Source: Leifsonia williamsii (lineage in GTDB: Bacteria; Actinomycetota; Actinomycetes; Actinomycetales; Microbacteriaceae). From it: a stretch of 64,000 nt of DNA. The notes below the pieces were generated by a model. The model was not told the DNA's origin. It did not search any database and saw only the letters and a program-made list of their open reading frames with translations. Shown here one piece after another: positions 1 to 8,464 of this stretch (its first letter is position 1; every line of letters begins with the position of its first letter). The stretch spans positions 496,001 to 560,000 of the forward strand of contig NZ_JAROCF010000001.1 in the NCBI RefSeq assembly GCF_030433685.1. Reading direction: 5' to 3'. The translations under genes were made by a program, and so were the position numbers.

Positions 1-42
1 CCCTCGGCGGCGCATACGGGAGCTGCTACCAGATCTAGCGGG

Positions 43-453
43 TCATCGGCCCCCGCGTCCGCCCGTCGTCTGGCGGATCCGGGGGCCGCTGGGCACCCAG
101 ATGGCGACGAAGAAGACCATGGCAACGATCACAGCAAGCACCACCCCGAACCAGACCGAGCTACCGCGCGCCACGGTCAGGACCAAGGCCAGCGAAATGA
201 CCAGCACCAACGCGCCGACGGCCAGGTAGGCGACAGCCGCCAAACCCCGCGGACGCGTGTCGACCTTGTTCCGAACCGCGCGGTCGATTGCGATTGCGAC
301 AAGGGCAGCGGCGGCAGAAACCAATCCGCCCATCTGAACCGGCAGTATCGCGAACGCGAATACCGATCCCCCGGCTAGCAGCGCCAGAGCCGAGGAGTAC
401 CACACCCGCCCTGCGTTACGGGCGGGCCTCTCGCTATCGTTCTCGTTGGTCAC
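43..453 (-). CDS. small four-helix membrane protein, function unknown
   Basis: The 136-residue product has a charged N-terminus and about four hydrophobic segments (roughly residues 20-38, 41-57, 70-93 and 98-120), then a basic tail ending in RGGR. It should sit in the cytoplasmic membrane. The start is a GTG with AGGGGG five bases upstream. I do not recognise a family. It stands alone, divergent from the dehydrogenase gene to its right. Confidence 0.6.
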   Translation of the reverse strand: MTNENDSERPARNAGRVWYSSALALLAGGSVFAFAILPVQMGGLVSAAAALVAIAIDRAVRNKVDTRPRGLAAVAYLAVGALVLVISLALVLTVARGSSVWFGVVLAVIVAMVFFVAIWVPSGPRIRQTTGGRGGR

Positions 454-650
454 GTGTCCCCCTTGCGAGCGTGTTCGACACTTCCAGCATAGAGAAGAGA
501 CATCTCATATTCTAGTTACGGGTCCGCCGGTCACTCCAGCGGTACACCGTTCCCGCGACGGCGGGGAGGGCTGCAGGCGGTGGCAATACCCCACCCGCCC
601 CCGCCGCGCAGCCCCCTTGCCGCGCCCGCCCCCGGTGGTTGCATCGGGGC

Positions 651-1547
651 ATGCCTGAGAACCAATACACCTTCGACAACCCTGTTGACCGTTACCCCAG
701 CATCGAGCCGCCGGCGGAGCACGTGGACGAGCCGGGCACCGAGAAGGACCTCACGCCTCCCGCGGACCACGGCGAGACCAGCTACGTCGGGTCGGGCCGG
801 CTGACCGGGCGCAAGGCGCTCGTCACCGGAGGCGACTCCGGGATCGGTGCGGCGGCCGCGATCGCGTTCGCGCGCGAGGGCGCCGACGTGGCGATCGTCT
901 ACCTGCCGGAGGAGGAGGAGGACGCCCAGCGCATCGCGGGCCTCATCCGCGAGGCGGGGCGCACGGCCGTCACCATCGCCGGCGACCTGGCCGAGCGCTC
1001 CTTCACCGACGAGGTGATCTCGCGCACGGTCTCGGAGCTGGGCGGCATCGACATCCTCGTCAACAACGCGGGCAAGCAGGTCGCGGTCGAGAGCCTCACC
1101 GACATCACGGACGAGCAGTTCGACAAGACCATGAAGACGAACGTCTACGCGATGTTCTGGCTGACCCGCGCGGCCCTCCCGCACCTCCCGGCCGGCTCGT
1201 CGATCATCAACACGACGTCGATCCAGGCGTACCAGCCGAGCGAGACGCTGGTGGACTACGCGACGACGAAGGCCGCGATCAACACCTTCACGAAGGGCCT
1301 GGCGCAGCAGCTGGCGCCGAAGGGCATCCGCGTGAACGCCGTCGCCCCCGGCCCGATCTGGACGCCGCTGCAGCCGAGCGGCGGTCAGCCGGCGGAGGCG
1401 CTGCCCGAGTTCGGCAAGCAGACTCCGCTCGGCCGCGCCGGGCAGCCGGCCGAGCTCGCCCCCGCGTACGTCTTCCTGGCGTCTTCGGAGTCGAGCTACG
1501 TCATCGGTGAGACCCTTTCGGTGACCGGAGGCATGCCGACGCCGTAG
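651..1547 (+). CDS. SDR family oxidoreductase (stress protein 39/YghA-like)
   Basis: This 298-residue NAD(P)-dependent short-chain dehydrogenase is of the extended-N-terminus type found in general stress proteins. The first 50 residues are a polar leader rich in Pro and Glu. The cofactor motif TGGDSGIG is at residues 59-66, NNAG at 138-141, a catalytic Ser near 190, and YATTK with Tyr203 and Lys207. The ATG at 651 is preferred to an in-frame TTG at 639 because homologues begin with MPE or MPN. Its substrate cannot be read from sequence. It is monocistronic and ends at a strong hairpin. Confidence 0.9.
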   Translation: MPENQYTFDNPVDRYPSIEPPAEHVDEPGTEKDLTPPADHGETSYVGSGRLTGRKALVTGGDSGIGAAAAIAFAREGADVAIVYLPEEEEDAQRIAGLIREAGRTAVTIAGDLAERSFTDEVISRTVSELGGIDILVNNAGKQVAVESLTDITDEQFDKTMKTNVYAMFWLTRAALPHLPAGSSIINTTSIQAYQPSETLVDYATTKAAINTFTKGLAQQLAPKGIRVNAVAPGPIWTPLQPSGGQPAEALPEFGKQTPLGRAGQPAELAPAYVFLASSESSYVIGETLSVTGGMPTP

Positions 1548-1568
1548 CGCGCGCCTCCGCTTGTCACG

Positions 1569-1602
1569 ACACGCCGCCCCGGGGAGTCCCGGGGCGGCGT
1601 GT
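1569..1602. terminator. bidirectional hairpin terminator between SDR gene and moeA
   Basis: A perfect 15-bp GC-rich stem with a four-base GAGT loop lies between two convergent genes. It could stop transcription from both sides. No long T-run follows, which is usual in high-GC actinobacteria. Confidence 0.75.
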
Positions 1603-1647
1603 TGCGTCAACTCGACGGTCGGCCAGCGGGGGCGCCGGAGGAGGTGG

Positions 1648-2799
1648 CTACTCCCAGGGCAGCCGCAGCAGGTGCGCGTCGGCGTTCTCGGTGAGCACCA
1701 GGTGCGTCGCCGTGGCGATGCCGCGCAGCATCCCGGAGCGCTGGTGCGGCACCGCGACGAGGGCGCCCTCCTCGCGCACGCACGCGATCGCCTTCGCCCC
1801 GTGGCGCGGCAGCTCCCCGAGCGGCAGCGGGCAGGGCGGAAGCGGTGCGAGCGGCGTGCCGAGCGCTCCGCACAGCAGGGGCCAGCCCAGCAGCAGGAGG
1901 TCGACAACGGCGGCGAGCGGATTGCCCGGCAGGGCGAGCAGGACCCGGCCGTCCGGCAGCTCGGCGAGCAGCACGGACGATCCGGGGCGGAGCGCCACCC
2001 CGTCGATCACGAGCCGTGCGTCGAGCCGGGCCAGCGCCTCCCGCACCGGGTCGGCCGGGCCGTGCGCCGTGCCGCCCGACGAGATCAGCAGCCCGGTGCG
2101 GGCGCGGGCGATCGCCGCGGCGACGTCGTCGGCGTGGTCGAGCGCGCGGACCGCCGTCGCGCAGCGTCCGCCGAGGGAGGAGAGCAGGGAGGGCATGAGC
2201 GGGCTGAGCGCGTCCGTCACCTGCCCGGGCCCCGCCTCCGGTCCGGCCAGCTCGTCGCCGGTCGCGATTGCGGTGATCAGCGGCGGCGCCAGCACGTCGA
2301 CGGACGCGATGCCCGCCGCGGCGAGCAGGCCGATCGCGGGCGGGGTGAGGCGCGCGCCGCGCTCCAGGAGCACGTCCCCCGACTCCGCCTCCTCCCCGCA
2401 GCGCCGGATGTCGCGCCCGGCATCGAGCGGGGCGATGGTGTCGACGAGCATGCCGTCCGGCCCGGACTCGAGGATGCCCTCCTCCGCCCTCAGCACGGTG
2501 CTGGTGCCGGGAGGCACGGGCGCGCCGGTCGCGATCGGACGCGCCTCCCCGGGGGTGAGCGGCACGATGCCCGGCGCCATCCCTGCGAGCACGGGCTCCC
2601 CCTCGCGCCACGGCCCGTCGCCGGCGACCGCCCAGCCGTCCATCGCCGAGTTGTCGAAGCGCGGCACCGAGCGTTCGGCGCGCAGGTCGGCGGCGAGCCT
2701 GAGGCCGGCGGCGCGCCCGAGGGGAACGTTCAGCGTGCGCGCGGGGTGGCGGCGGCCGACCTCGTAGGCGAGCTCGCGCGCGTCCTGCCAGCTCTTCAT
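1648..2799 (-). CDS. moeA: molybdopterin molybdenumtransferase MoeA
   Basis: The 383-residue product inserts molybdate into adenylylated molybdopterin to finish the molybdenum cofactor. Family marks are DNSAMDGWAV near residue 50, ATGDEL in the central domain, the SSGGTAHGPADP stretch that occupies the usual SGGVS(V/M)GD position, and PGNPLAAVVD near residue 290. The frame is open further upstream, but the extension is low-complexity Arg-rich. The ATG giving MKSWQDARELA matches family starts. It is the last gene of the molybdenum operon. Confidence 0.9.
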   Translation of the reverse strand: MKSWQDARELAYEVGRRHPARTLNVPLGRAAGLRLAADLRAERSVPRFDNSAMDGWAVAGDGPWREGEPVLAGMAPGIVPLTPGEARPIATGAPVPPGTSTVLRAEEGILESGPDGMLVDTIAPLDAGRDIRRCGEEAESGDVLLERGARLTPPAIGLLAAAGIASVDVLAPPLITAIATGDELAGPEAGPGQVTDALSPLMPSLLSSLGGRCATAVRALDHADDVAAAIARARTGLLISSGGTAHGPADPVREALARLDARLVIDGVALRPGSSVLLAELPDGRVLLALPGNPLAAVVDLLLLGWPLLCGALGTPLAPLPPCPLPLGELPRHGAKAIACVREEGALVAVPHQRSGMLRGIATATHLVLTENADAHLLRLPWE

Positions 2800-2852
2800 C
2801 GCGCGCCCTCTGCCGGTCCGCTTCCGGCGCGTCGCGCGGCGAACCGCCGGGG

Positions 2853-2894
2853 CGGCGTGGCGGGAGAATGCTGCGGCGTGGCGGGAGCATGCTG
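2853..2894. repeat. 21-bp direct repeat, two copies
   Basis: Two adjacent 21-bp copies differing at one base lie in the spacer between the DUF6457 gene and moeA. They account for most of this gap, which is the only sizeable gap inside the molybdenum operon. Confidence 0.7.
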
Positions 2895-2908
2895 CGGTCG
2901 GCCGCGCA

Positions 2909-3187
2909 TCACTCCGCCCCCCGGTCCGTCGCGGCGGCCCCCGAATCCGTGACACCGGTCCATGAGGCGATCGCGGCAGTCAGCGCCGCGGTCACCTCGG
3001 CGAGCGGCAGGCCCCGGCCGACGGCGATGCCGGCCAGATAGGCGGTGAGCGGCGCCGCCGGACGGGCGATGCCGTGGGCGGCGTCGCGGGAGAGGTCGAG
3101 GATCGCGGCGACGTCGCCGTGCTCGATCGTGACGCCGACGGTGCGGGAGGCCGTGGCCGCCCAGTCGTCCAGCTCAGACGGTTCCAT
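2909..3187 (-). CDS. DUF6457 domain protein, MobA-associated
   Basis: This 92-residue helical protein belongs to a small actinobacterial family usually encoded beside, or fused to, molybdenum cofactor guanylyltransferase. It starts inside the 3' end of mobA with a 14-bp overlap, so the two are translationally coupled. No catalytic residues are evident. A helper role in cofactor maturation is inferred from context only. Confidence 0.75.
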   Translation of the reverse strand: MEPSELDDWAATASRTVGVTIEHGDVAAILDLSRDAAHGIARPAAPLTAYLAGIAVGRGLPLAEVTAALTAAIASWTGVTDSGAAATDRGAE

Positions 3188-3869
3188 GGCTCAGCTCCTT
3201 CAGGAGGTCGAGGTCGGCCGGCCGGTCGATGTCGGCCGTGATCAGGGGAGAGAGGGCGGGATCCGCCACCGGGAGCCCGCCGAGCAGCGCCCGCGCGGGG
3301 AGGTCGGCGAGCGTCGCCTCCGCGCGCAGCCCGTCCAGCCGGGCGCGGAGAGCGGCGACGGAAGCGCGGGCCAGGAGCCACTGCTCGCGGCCGTCGGCGT
3401 CGCGCAGGACGCAGGGCCCGGGCGACACGGCGAGCGCCGCGACGGCGGCCGCGGGGTCGGCGAGGTCGGCCGGGAGGATGAGCACGTCGTCGCGGGCCAG
3501 CGGGCCACCCGGGAGCACCCTCCCCGTCGGCGCAAGGTCGCGCGACGGCGTAGAGGTACCCAGCGCCTCCACCCCCGCCGCCACCGCCGCACATGGCCCG
3601 CCCCAGCGCGGCCACTCCGAGACGGTGACGACGCGACCGGCCGCCTCGGCGTCGTCCACGGCTTCGCTCGCGAACGGCGACGCGCCCCCGGCGGACGCCT
3701 CCCCCGCCACCACCTCCCGCGCCGTCACCACCACGACCGGGTCGCAGCCGGCCTCCACCGCCGCCTCCACCGCCCGCGTCAACAGCGAGCGGCCGTCGAC
3801 GACCGCCTCCAGCTTGTCCGAGCCGAAGCGGCTCGACCGGCCGCCGGCCAGCACGATCGCGGCCGTCAT
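3174..3869 (-). CDS. mobA: molybdenum cofactor guanylyltransferase (MobA-like)
   Basis: The 231-residue product is an NTP-transferase fold protein that joins GMP to molybdopterin, giving the guanine dinucleotide cofactor needed by DMSO-reductase-family enzymes. Residues 4-19 carry the nucleotide loop LAGGRSSRFGSDK, and LPADLADP near residue 135 is the metal-binding region. The frame is open further upstream, but that part lies inside the HPP gene. The ATG at 3869 overlaps the HPP stop by four bases and fits the family start. The oxidoreductase in the same operon is its likely client. Confidence 0.85.
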   Translation of the reverse strand: MTAAIVLAGGRSSRFGSDKLEAVVDGRSLLTRAVEAAVEAGCDPVVVVTAREVVAGEASAGGASPFASEAVDDAEAAGRVVTVSEWPRWGGPCAAVAAGVEALGTSTPSRDLAPTGRVLPGGPLARDDVLILPADLADPAAAVAALAVSPGPCVLRDADGREQWLLARASVAALRARLDGLRAEATLADLPARALLGGLPVADPALSPLITADIDRPADLDLLKELSHGTV

Positions 3870-4423
3870 GACGCCCCGCGCCAGCCGTGCGGCCGCTCGC
3901 CGAGCAGCGCGTTGAGCCCCCACGAGGCGACGATCGTGAACGCGATGGCCGCCGCCATCGAGAGGATGCCGATCGGGTTCGCGATGACGCCGAGGCTGAT
4001 GATCAGGGTCGTCGCTCCCGCCGGCGGGTGCTGCAGCTTCAACGCGTGCAGCACGAACGCGGTGATCGCGACCGACAGCGCGCCGCCCAGGATGTAGCCG
4101 AGCGAGAGCCCGGCCTCCACCGCCGAGGGTTTGCCGTTCATCCCGAACAGGAAGAGGCAGCCGATGCCCGCGATGATGCCGACCGCGTGGCCGACGGCGG
4201 CGTCCAGCGGCCGGGCGGACTTCTCGCGCGGCGTGCCGAACAGGACCATGACGGTCGGCCCGAGGCTCGGGAACAGCCACGGGGTCATCAGCAGCATGCC
4301 GATCGTGCCCGACACCGCCAGCACGACGAGCGACAGGAGGCCGACGTAGACCCCGGCCCCGACCTCCCCCGCCCGCTGCTGCGAGCGCTCCAGCACCGAC
4401 GGCCGGTCGGTCACCGCACTCAT
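3866..4423 (-). CDS. HPP family integral membrane protein
   Basis: The 185-residue protein has four to five membrane segments and the HPP family signatures PSLGPTVM (near residue 53) and HPPAGAT (near residue 131). Some HPP members have been linked to nitrite transport in cyanobacteria and chloroplasts. Its place in an operon with a nitrate-reductase-like enzyme fits that role, but transport here is inference. It overlaps its upstream and downstream genes by four bases each. Confidence 0.85.
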   Translation of the reverse strand: MSAVTDRPSVLERSQQRAGEVGAGVYVGLLSLVVLAVSGTIGMLLMTPWLFPSLGPTVMVLFGTPREKSARPLDAAVGHAVGIIAGIGCLFLFGMNGKPSAVEAGLSLGYILGGALSVAITAFVLHALKLQHPPAGATTLIISLGVIANPIGILSMAAAIAFTIVASWGLNALLGERPHGWRGAS

Positions 4424-4893
4424 GGCACCGCCACCAGCGCCTGCGGCGCAGCCTGCTTCATGCGCGTCGACAGCCAGCTCAGCTGCACGGCGATCTCGTG
4501 CTCGCAGGCAGCGACGACGTCGAGGAGGTCGTGGTCCTCCAGCGCCTGCGCTGCCTGCTTGACCATCGTCCAGGTGATGTCGGCGAGGCTGGCGAGCAGA
4601 TAGAGGTCCTGCAGGTCGCGCAGCAGCCCGAGCGGGCCGGAGCGTGCCTCCCCCACCCCGTCGGCGTGGAGCCGGTCGGGCTCGTCGTCGTCACCCTCGC
4701 TCTCGGCGCCGCTGCCGAACCGCTCGATGATGCCGTCGAGCTTCTTGCGGTGCTCATCGCACTGCTCCGCGAGGGTCAGGCAGAGGTGGTGGACGTCCGG
4801 CTCGTCGCCGTGCGCCTCCGCGATCGTGCGGTACGACTCCGCGAGGGTCGTCTCCGACGCGGCCAGCAGCCGGAGGTACACGGGCAGCTTCAT
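4420..4893 (-). CDS. ferritin-like helical protein of the molybdenum operon
   Basis: This 157-residue acidic protein looks all-helical, with several Glu and His residues on predicted helices (for example near HHLCLTLAEQCDEHRKK and ACEHEIAVQ), suggesting a four-helix ferritin-like bundle. The start at 4893 (MKLPVYLRLL) was chosen because its ATG overlaps the upstream stop by four bases. Strict coupling to the oxidoreductase suggests a partner or electron-transfer role. Iron binding is not proven. Confidence 0.65.
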   Translation of the reverse strand: MKLPVYLRLLAASETTLAESYRTIAEAHGDEPDVHHLCLTLAEQCDEHRKKLDGIIERFGSGAESEGDDDEPDRLHADGVGEARSGPLGLLRDLQDLYLLASLADITWTMVKQAAQALEDHDLLDVVAACEHEIAVQLSWLSTRMKQAAPQALVAVP

Positions 4894-7259
4894 CGCGACT
4901 CCCCCCATCGCGTCACCTGCACCGCTCCGGACTTGAAGAGCGGCTGCTTCGAGACCGGGTCCCACTCGGTCACCGTCAGCTCGTTCGCGGCGGTCGGCCG
5001 CTTGTCCACGGCGTCCGGAGGCGCGTCCCAGTACCCGTAGTGGAACGGCGCGAACACCGCCCCCGGCCGGATGCCCGTGACGCGGACCGGTGCGACGATC
5101 CGTCCGCGCCGGGAGCGTACTTCCACCAGATCACCGTCGGCAAGACCGCGCGCGTCCGCATCCTCCCGCGCCAGCTCCACCCACACGTCCGGGGCGGCGG
5201 CCGTCAGCTCGGGGCTGCGCCCGGTCTTCGTGCGGGTGTGGAAGTGGTAGACGCTCCGGCCGGTCTCGAGCCGCAGGGGGTACTCGTCGTCGGGCGTCTC
5301 GTGCGGGCCGGTGAAGGGCGCCGACTTGAGCAGCGCCTTGCCGTCCGGCCGCATCGCCCGGAACGCCTGCTCCCCCACCGTCGCGCCGGTGAGCAGATCG
5401 TGGCCGAAACTCTCGGCATAGTCCGCGTGCGACGGGAAGTCGAAGTCGGTGTAGAGCCGTTCCTGGCTCTCGGTCTCACCCTCGCGCCGCGGCCACTTGA
5501 TGCCGCTCTGGCGGCGCAGATCGTCGTACGAGATGCCGCTGTAGTCGCACGGCCTCCCCTTCGAGCACTGCTGCCAGGCGCGGTACACGTCCTCGGGCGT
5601 CTCCCACGTGAGCAGCGGGCTGCCGTCGCTGCGGGTGAAGCCCATCCGCTTCGCGTAGTCGAGGAAGATGTCGAGGTCGGCGCGCGCCTCCCCCGGCGGC
5701 TCCACCGCCTTCTCGGAGAGGTGGACGGTGCGCTCGGCGTTCGTGAACGTCCCGGTCTTCTCGCCCCAGCCCGCGGCGGGGAGCACCACATCGGCGAGCT
5801 GCGCGGTCTCGGTCAGGTAGAGGTCCTGCACGACGAGGAACAGCTCCGGCTTGCCGAGCACCTCGCGGATGCGCGGCAGCTGCGGCAGCGACACCGCCGG
5901 GTTCGTCGCCGACACCCAGAGGAACGGGATGCTGCCCTGCTCCACGTACCGGATCATCTGCATGATGTGGGTCGGCGGCGCCCAGTGCGGGATCTTCAGC
6001 GCGTCGACGCCCCACAGGTCGGCGAGCTGCTGGACGTGCTCCTGGTTCTCCCCGTTGCGGAAGCCGGGCAGGTCGCCGTCGGCGCCCGTCTCGCGGTTGT
6101 TCTGGGCGGTGGGCTGGCCGTTCATCTGCAGGATGCCGGCGCCCGGCCTCCCGATCATGCCGCGGAGGAGGTGGAGGTTGTTGACCGCGCACGCGGACGC
6201 CGTCGCCTGCGCCGACTGGTAGAACCCCTGCAGCACGGTCGACAGCACCCGCTCGCCGGTGGCGAAGATCGCGGCCGCCTTCTGGATGTCGCGCGCCTCC
6301 ACCCCGCACACCTCGGCCGCGTGCTCGGGCGTCCACTGCTCGACCTGGCCGTGGAGCTCCTCCAGCCCGAGCGTGTGGGCGTCGACGAACTCCTCGTCGA
6401 TCCAGCCGTTGACCAGCAGCTCGCGCACGATCGCGTGCAGCAGGGCGAGGTTGGTGCCGGGCTTGATCGCGAGGTGCACCGTCGCCTTCTGGGCGACCGG
6501 GGTGTCGCGCGGGTCGACGCAGACCAGGAGGGGCGGGTTCGGCCCGGCGAGCCGATCGAGCACCCGCGACCACAGCACGGTCTGGGTGGCCGCCATGTTG
6601 TGGCCCCAGAGGAAGAGGGTGTCGCAGACGTCGATGTCCTCGTAGCAGCCCGGCTGCCCGTCGGCGCCGAAGGTCTCCTTGAGCGAGAAGGCCGCCGTCG
6701 CGGTGCAGAGCCGGGTGTTGCCGTCCATGTGCGGGGTGCCGAGGCCGGCCTTCCCGATCACCGCGAGCGTGTAGTACTCCTCGAGGAATAGCTGGCCGCT
6801 GGTGTAGAAGCCGTGACTGAGCGGGCCGCGCTCCTGAAGCAGCTGCTTGCTGCGGGCGACCACCGCCTCCATCGCCTCGTCCCACGACGCAGGCACCAGC
6901 TCGCCGTCCCTGCGGATCAGCGGTGTCGTCAGCCGGTCGGAGCCGCGGAGGCCCTGCCAGCTCGCGTACAGCCCCTTCGGCCCCAGCCGGCCGTGGTTCA
7001 CCGGGTCGTCGGCGCGCCCGCGGATGCCGACCATGCGGCCGTCCTTCACCGCGATGTCGCAGCCGCAGCCGTTGCTGCACAGCACGCAGGCGGAGCGCAC
7101 CCAGGAGTCGACGTCCGCCTCCGTGAGCCCCTCCTGCAGCATGGAGTCGACCCGGTCGGGCCAGCGCTCCCCGGGCGCGTACGGCGTGCGCGCCCCCCAC
7201 ACATCCTCGATCCGCGAGGCATCCCCCGCGCCACGGGTCATCATCGTCCGATCGGCCAT
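4890..7259 (-). CDS. molybdopterin oxidoreductase, nitrate reductase/formate dehydrogenase type
   Basis: The 789-residue cytoplasmic enzyme belongs to the DMSO reductase family that binds bis-guanine-dinucleotide molybdenum cofactor. The N-terminal cluster region has Cys58, Cys61 and Cys65 in the usual spacing plus an extra Cys67. The position normally holding the fourth cluster cysteine is Gly93 in RLGPKGLY. The central domains carry WGHNMAATQ and VDPRDTPVAQKATVHLAIKPGTN, and the C-terminal molybdopterin domain starts near residue 640. No twin-arginine signal is present. The substrate may be nitrate, given the HPP neighbour, but formate dehydrogenase-like activity is not excluded. It is the first gene of the operon. 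Confidence 0.85.
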   Translation of the reverse strand: MADRTMMTRGAGDASRIEDVWGARTPYAPGERWPDRVDSMLQEGLTEADVDSWVRSACVLCSNGCGCDIAVKDGRMVGIRGRADDPVNHGRLGPKGLYASWQGLRGSDRLTTPLIRRDGELVPASWDEAMEAVVARSKQLLQERGPLSHGFYTSGQLFLEEYYTLAVIGKAGLGTPHMDGNTRLCTATAAFSLKETFGADGQPGCYEDIDVCDTLFLWGHNMAATQTVLWSRVLDRLAGPNPPLLVCVDPRDTPVAQKATVHLAIKPGTNLALLHAIVRELLVNGWIDEEFVDAHTLGLEELHGQVEQWTPEHAAEVCGVEARDIQKAAAIFATGERVLSTVLQGFYQSAQATASACAVNNLHLLRGMIGRPGAGILQMNGQPTAQNNRETGADGDLPGFRNGENQEHVQQLADLWGVDALKIPHWAPPTHIMQMIRYVEQGSIPFLWVSATNPAVSLPQLPRIREVLGKPELFLVVQDLYLTETAQLADVVLPAAGWGEKTGTFTNAERTVHLSEKAVEPPGEARADLDIFLDYAKRMGFTRSDGSPLLTWETPEDVYRAWQQCSKGRPCDYSGISYDDLRRQSGIKWPRREGETESQERLYTDFDFPSHADYAESFGHDLLTGATVGEQAFRAMRPDGKALLKSAPFTGPHETPDDEYPLRLETGRSVYHFHTRTKTGRSPELTAAAPDVWVELAREDADARGLADGDLVEVRSRRGRIVAPVRVTGIRPGAVFAPFHYGYWDAPPDAVDKRPTAANELTVTEWDPVSKQPLFKSGAVQVTRWGESR

Positions 7260-7345
7260 GGGCCAACCATCGACCCGGGGTCAGGGCGCGGCAACCCCTG
7301 GCGCGAATGCCTGCGTGGGTGTTGCGAACATTCGAAGGATCGGGC

Positions 7346-7921
7346 CTAGATTCCCGCCAGAGCCTCCAGGTGCATGCCCACCCGTCCAGCAAACCGTGGA
7401 CATCCTGAGTCGAGCAGAGCCAGCTCCAACCTCTTCGACTGTTGATCCGTGCTGGCTCTCTGGCGCCAGTATTCCCTCTGGCTCAGCACGACGCGTCGCA
7501 CAGCCGATGGCCAAGAATCATCGGCGAGTAGAAAGAAGTCGTCGGGGCTCTGAACTTCGTACGGAAGCGAATCCGGGTTACCGACGTCGCGAGCATTGTC
7601 AGTGAGAAGAATGTCTGCGCGGGTCCAAACGGCAGCGGCGTGGATATGCAGATCGTGGATGTCGGCTCCACCGAAGGGCACGTCTCCCGCGAAGTCTTCG
7701 AGAACCTCGTCCAGATTGCGCCGCAGAAGGCTGTCGAGTTCAATCGTCAGCCGTCCATCGGCTGCCGGATTACGTCGCCGCCAGGCTCGGACCGCTTCGG
7801 CTATGGCGTCGGGGGTGGAGTGCAGCTGGAACGTCGAGGTCTCCAGACGGAGCTGGAACAGCCAGTCACGCTGAGTTCGGCTCACAAGTACATTGGAGTC
7901 GACAAAGATCCGATGTGTCAC
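7346..7921 (-). CDS. PIN domain toxin (VapC-like ribonuclease)
   Basis: The 191-residue protein begins with a PIN domain: Asp at residue 8 in IFVDSNVLV, an acidic GGADIHDLHIHAAA stretch near residue 86, and ILLTDNARD near residue 104, the acidic set that binds metal in these RNases. The C-terminal 70 residues extend beyond a minimal PIN domain. It starts with GTG 17 bases after the upstream gene, which encodes a DNA-binding antitoxin. The pair reads as a type II toxin-antitoxin module. Confidence 0.8.
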   Translation of the reverse strand: MTHRIFVDSNVLVSRTQRDWLFQLRLETSTFQLHSTPDAIAEAVRAWRRRNPAADGRLTIELDSLLRRNLDEVLEDFAGDVPFGGADIHDLHIHAAAVWTRADILLTDNARDVGNPDSLPYEVQSPDDFFLLADDSWPSAVRRVVLSQREYWRQRASTDQQSKRLELALLDSGCPRFAGRVGMHLEALAGI

Positions 7922-7938
7922 ATGGTCAGATTAGCGAG

Positions 7939-8382
7939 TCAATCGTGCGCGTCGTTGTCTTCGGCCCAGGACCGCAGCTCATAGAACGCCATCCGGCCAT
8001 GGGCCCGTACCTGCTCGCGAAATCTAAGGACCACGTCCGTTGCAAGTCGAGTATGTGTTCCGACCCTGCGCGCGGGCAGCGCTCTCTCCCCCACCCACTT
8101 CATGAGCGTCGGCCTCGAGACTCCGAGCAGTTCGGCCGCTTGCGTGGTCGTGAGCTCCTTCGGGAGAAGGCTCACGTTAACCGACCCGTTCGCCGATCCG
8201 TCAAGCACGCGCCCGACGAATTCTGCCAGCTCGGCGGAGAGCATCACTTCAGAATCGTCGTCAAGGACTACGCGTACACCGCGAACGGATCGATTTCCGG
8301 AGACAGCTACGAATTGCTCCGCCTGAAGTCGCAGCTCTTCGTCGACGAAAAGGGTTCCATCCTTCAGCAGCGTGGTGGTCAT
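7939..8382 (-). CDS. excisionase-family DNA-binding antitoxin
   Basis: The 147-residue protein has an N-terminal beta-rich part and a helix-turn-helix of the excisionase/MerR type at about residues 87-125 (TTTQAAELLGVSRPTLMKW). It probably neutralises the downstream PIN toxin and represses the pair. Two in-frame ATGs are possible, at 8391 and 8382. The second is chosen because GGGGAG lies nine bases before it, whereas the same sequence abuts the first. Confidence 0.78.
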   Translation of the reverse strand: MTTTLLKDGTLFVDEELRLQAEQFVAVSGNRSVRGVRVVLDDDSEVMLSAELAEFVGRVLDGSANGSVNVSLLPKELTTTQAAELLGVSRPTLMKWVGERALPARRVGTHTRLATDVVLRFREQVRAHGRMAFYELRSWAEDNDAHD

Positions 8383-8410
8383 GAGGGTCATCTCCCCTAC
8401 CTGTGGATCG

Positions 8411-8432
8411 AGTTGCAGTTGCAACTGTAACT
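8411..8432. promoter_or_regulatory. candidate antitoxin operator, 22-bp inverted repeat
   Basis: A perfect 12-bp palindrome CAGTTGCAACTG (8416-8427) is flanked by AGTTG and TAACT, extending it to a 22-bp inverted repeat with a single mismatched pair. It lies about 30-50 bases upstream of the antitoxin start, where a self-regulating antitoxin would bind. It is also AT-rich against a GC-rich background. Confidence 0.6.
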
Positions 8433-8464
8433 TAAAGGGGGGTCTAACGCCTAATGGGTTCCAG

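Noticed and set aside
1561-2952. 463-residue open frame on the plus strand opposite moeA
   Set aside because: It is an antisense shadow of moeA with Arg/Gly-rich low-complexity product and no domain.
5040-6791. 583-residue open frame on the plus strand opposite the molybdopterin oxidoreductase
   Set aside because: The opposite strand encodes a clear enzyme; this product is Arg/Val/Leu-rich without motifs, caused by high GC.
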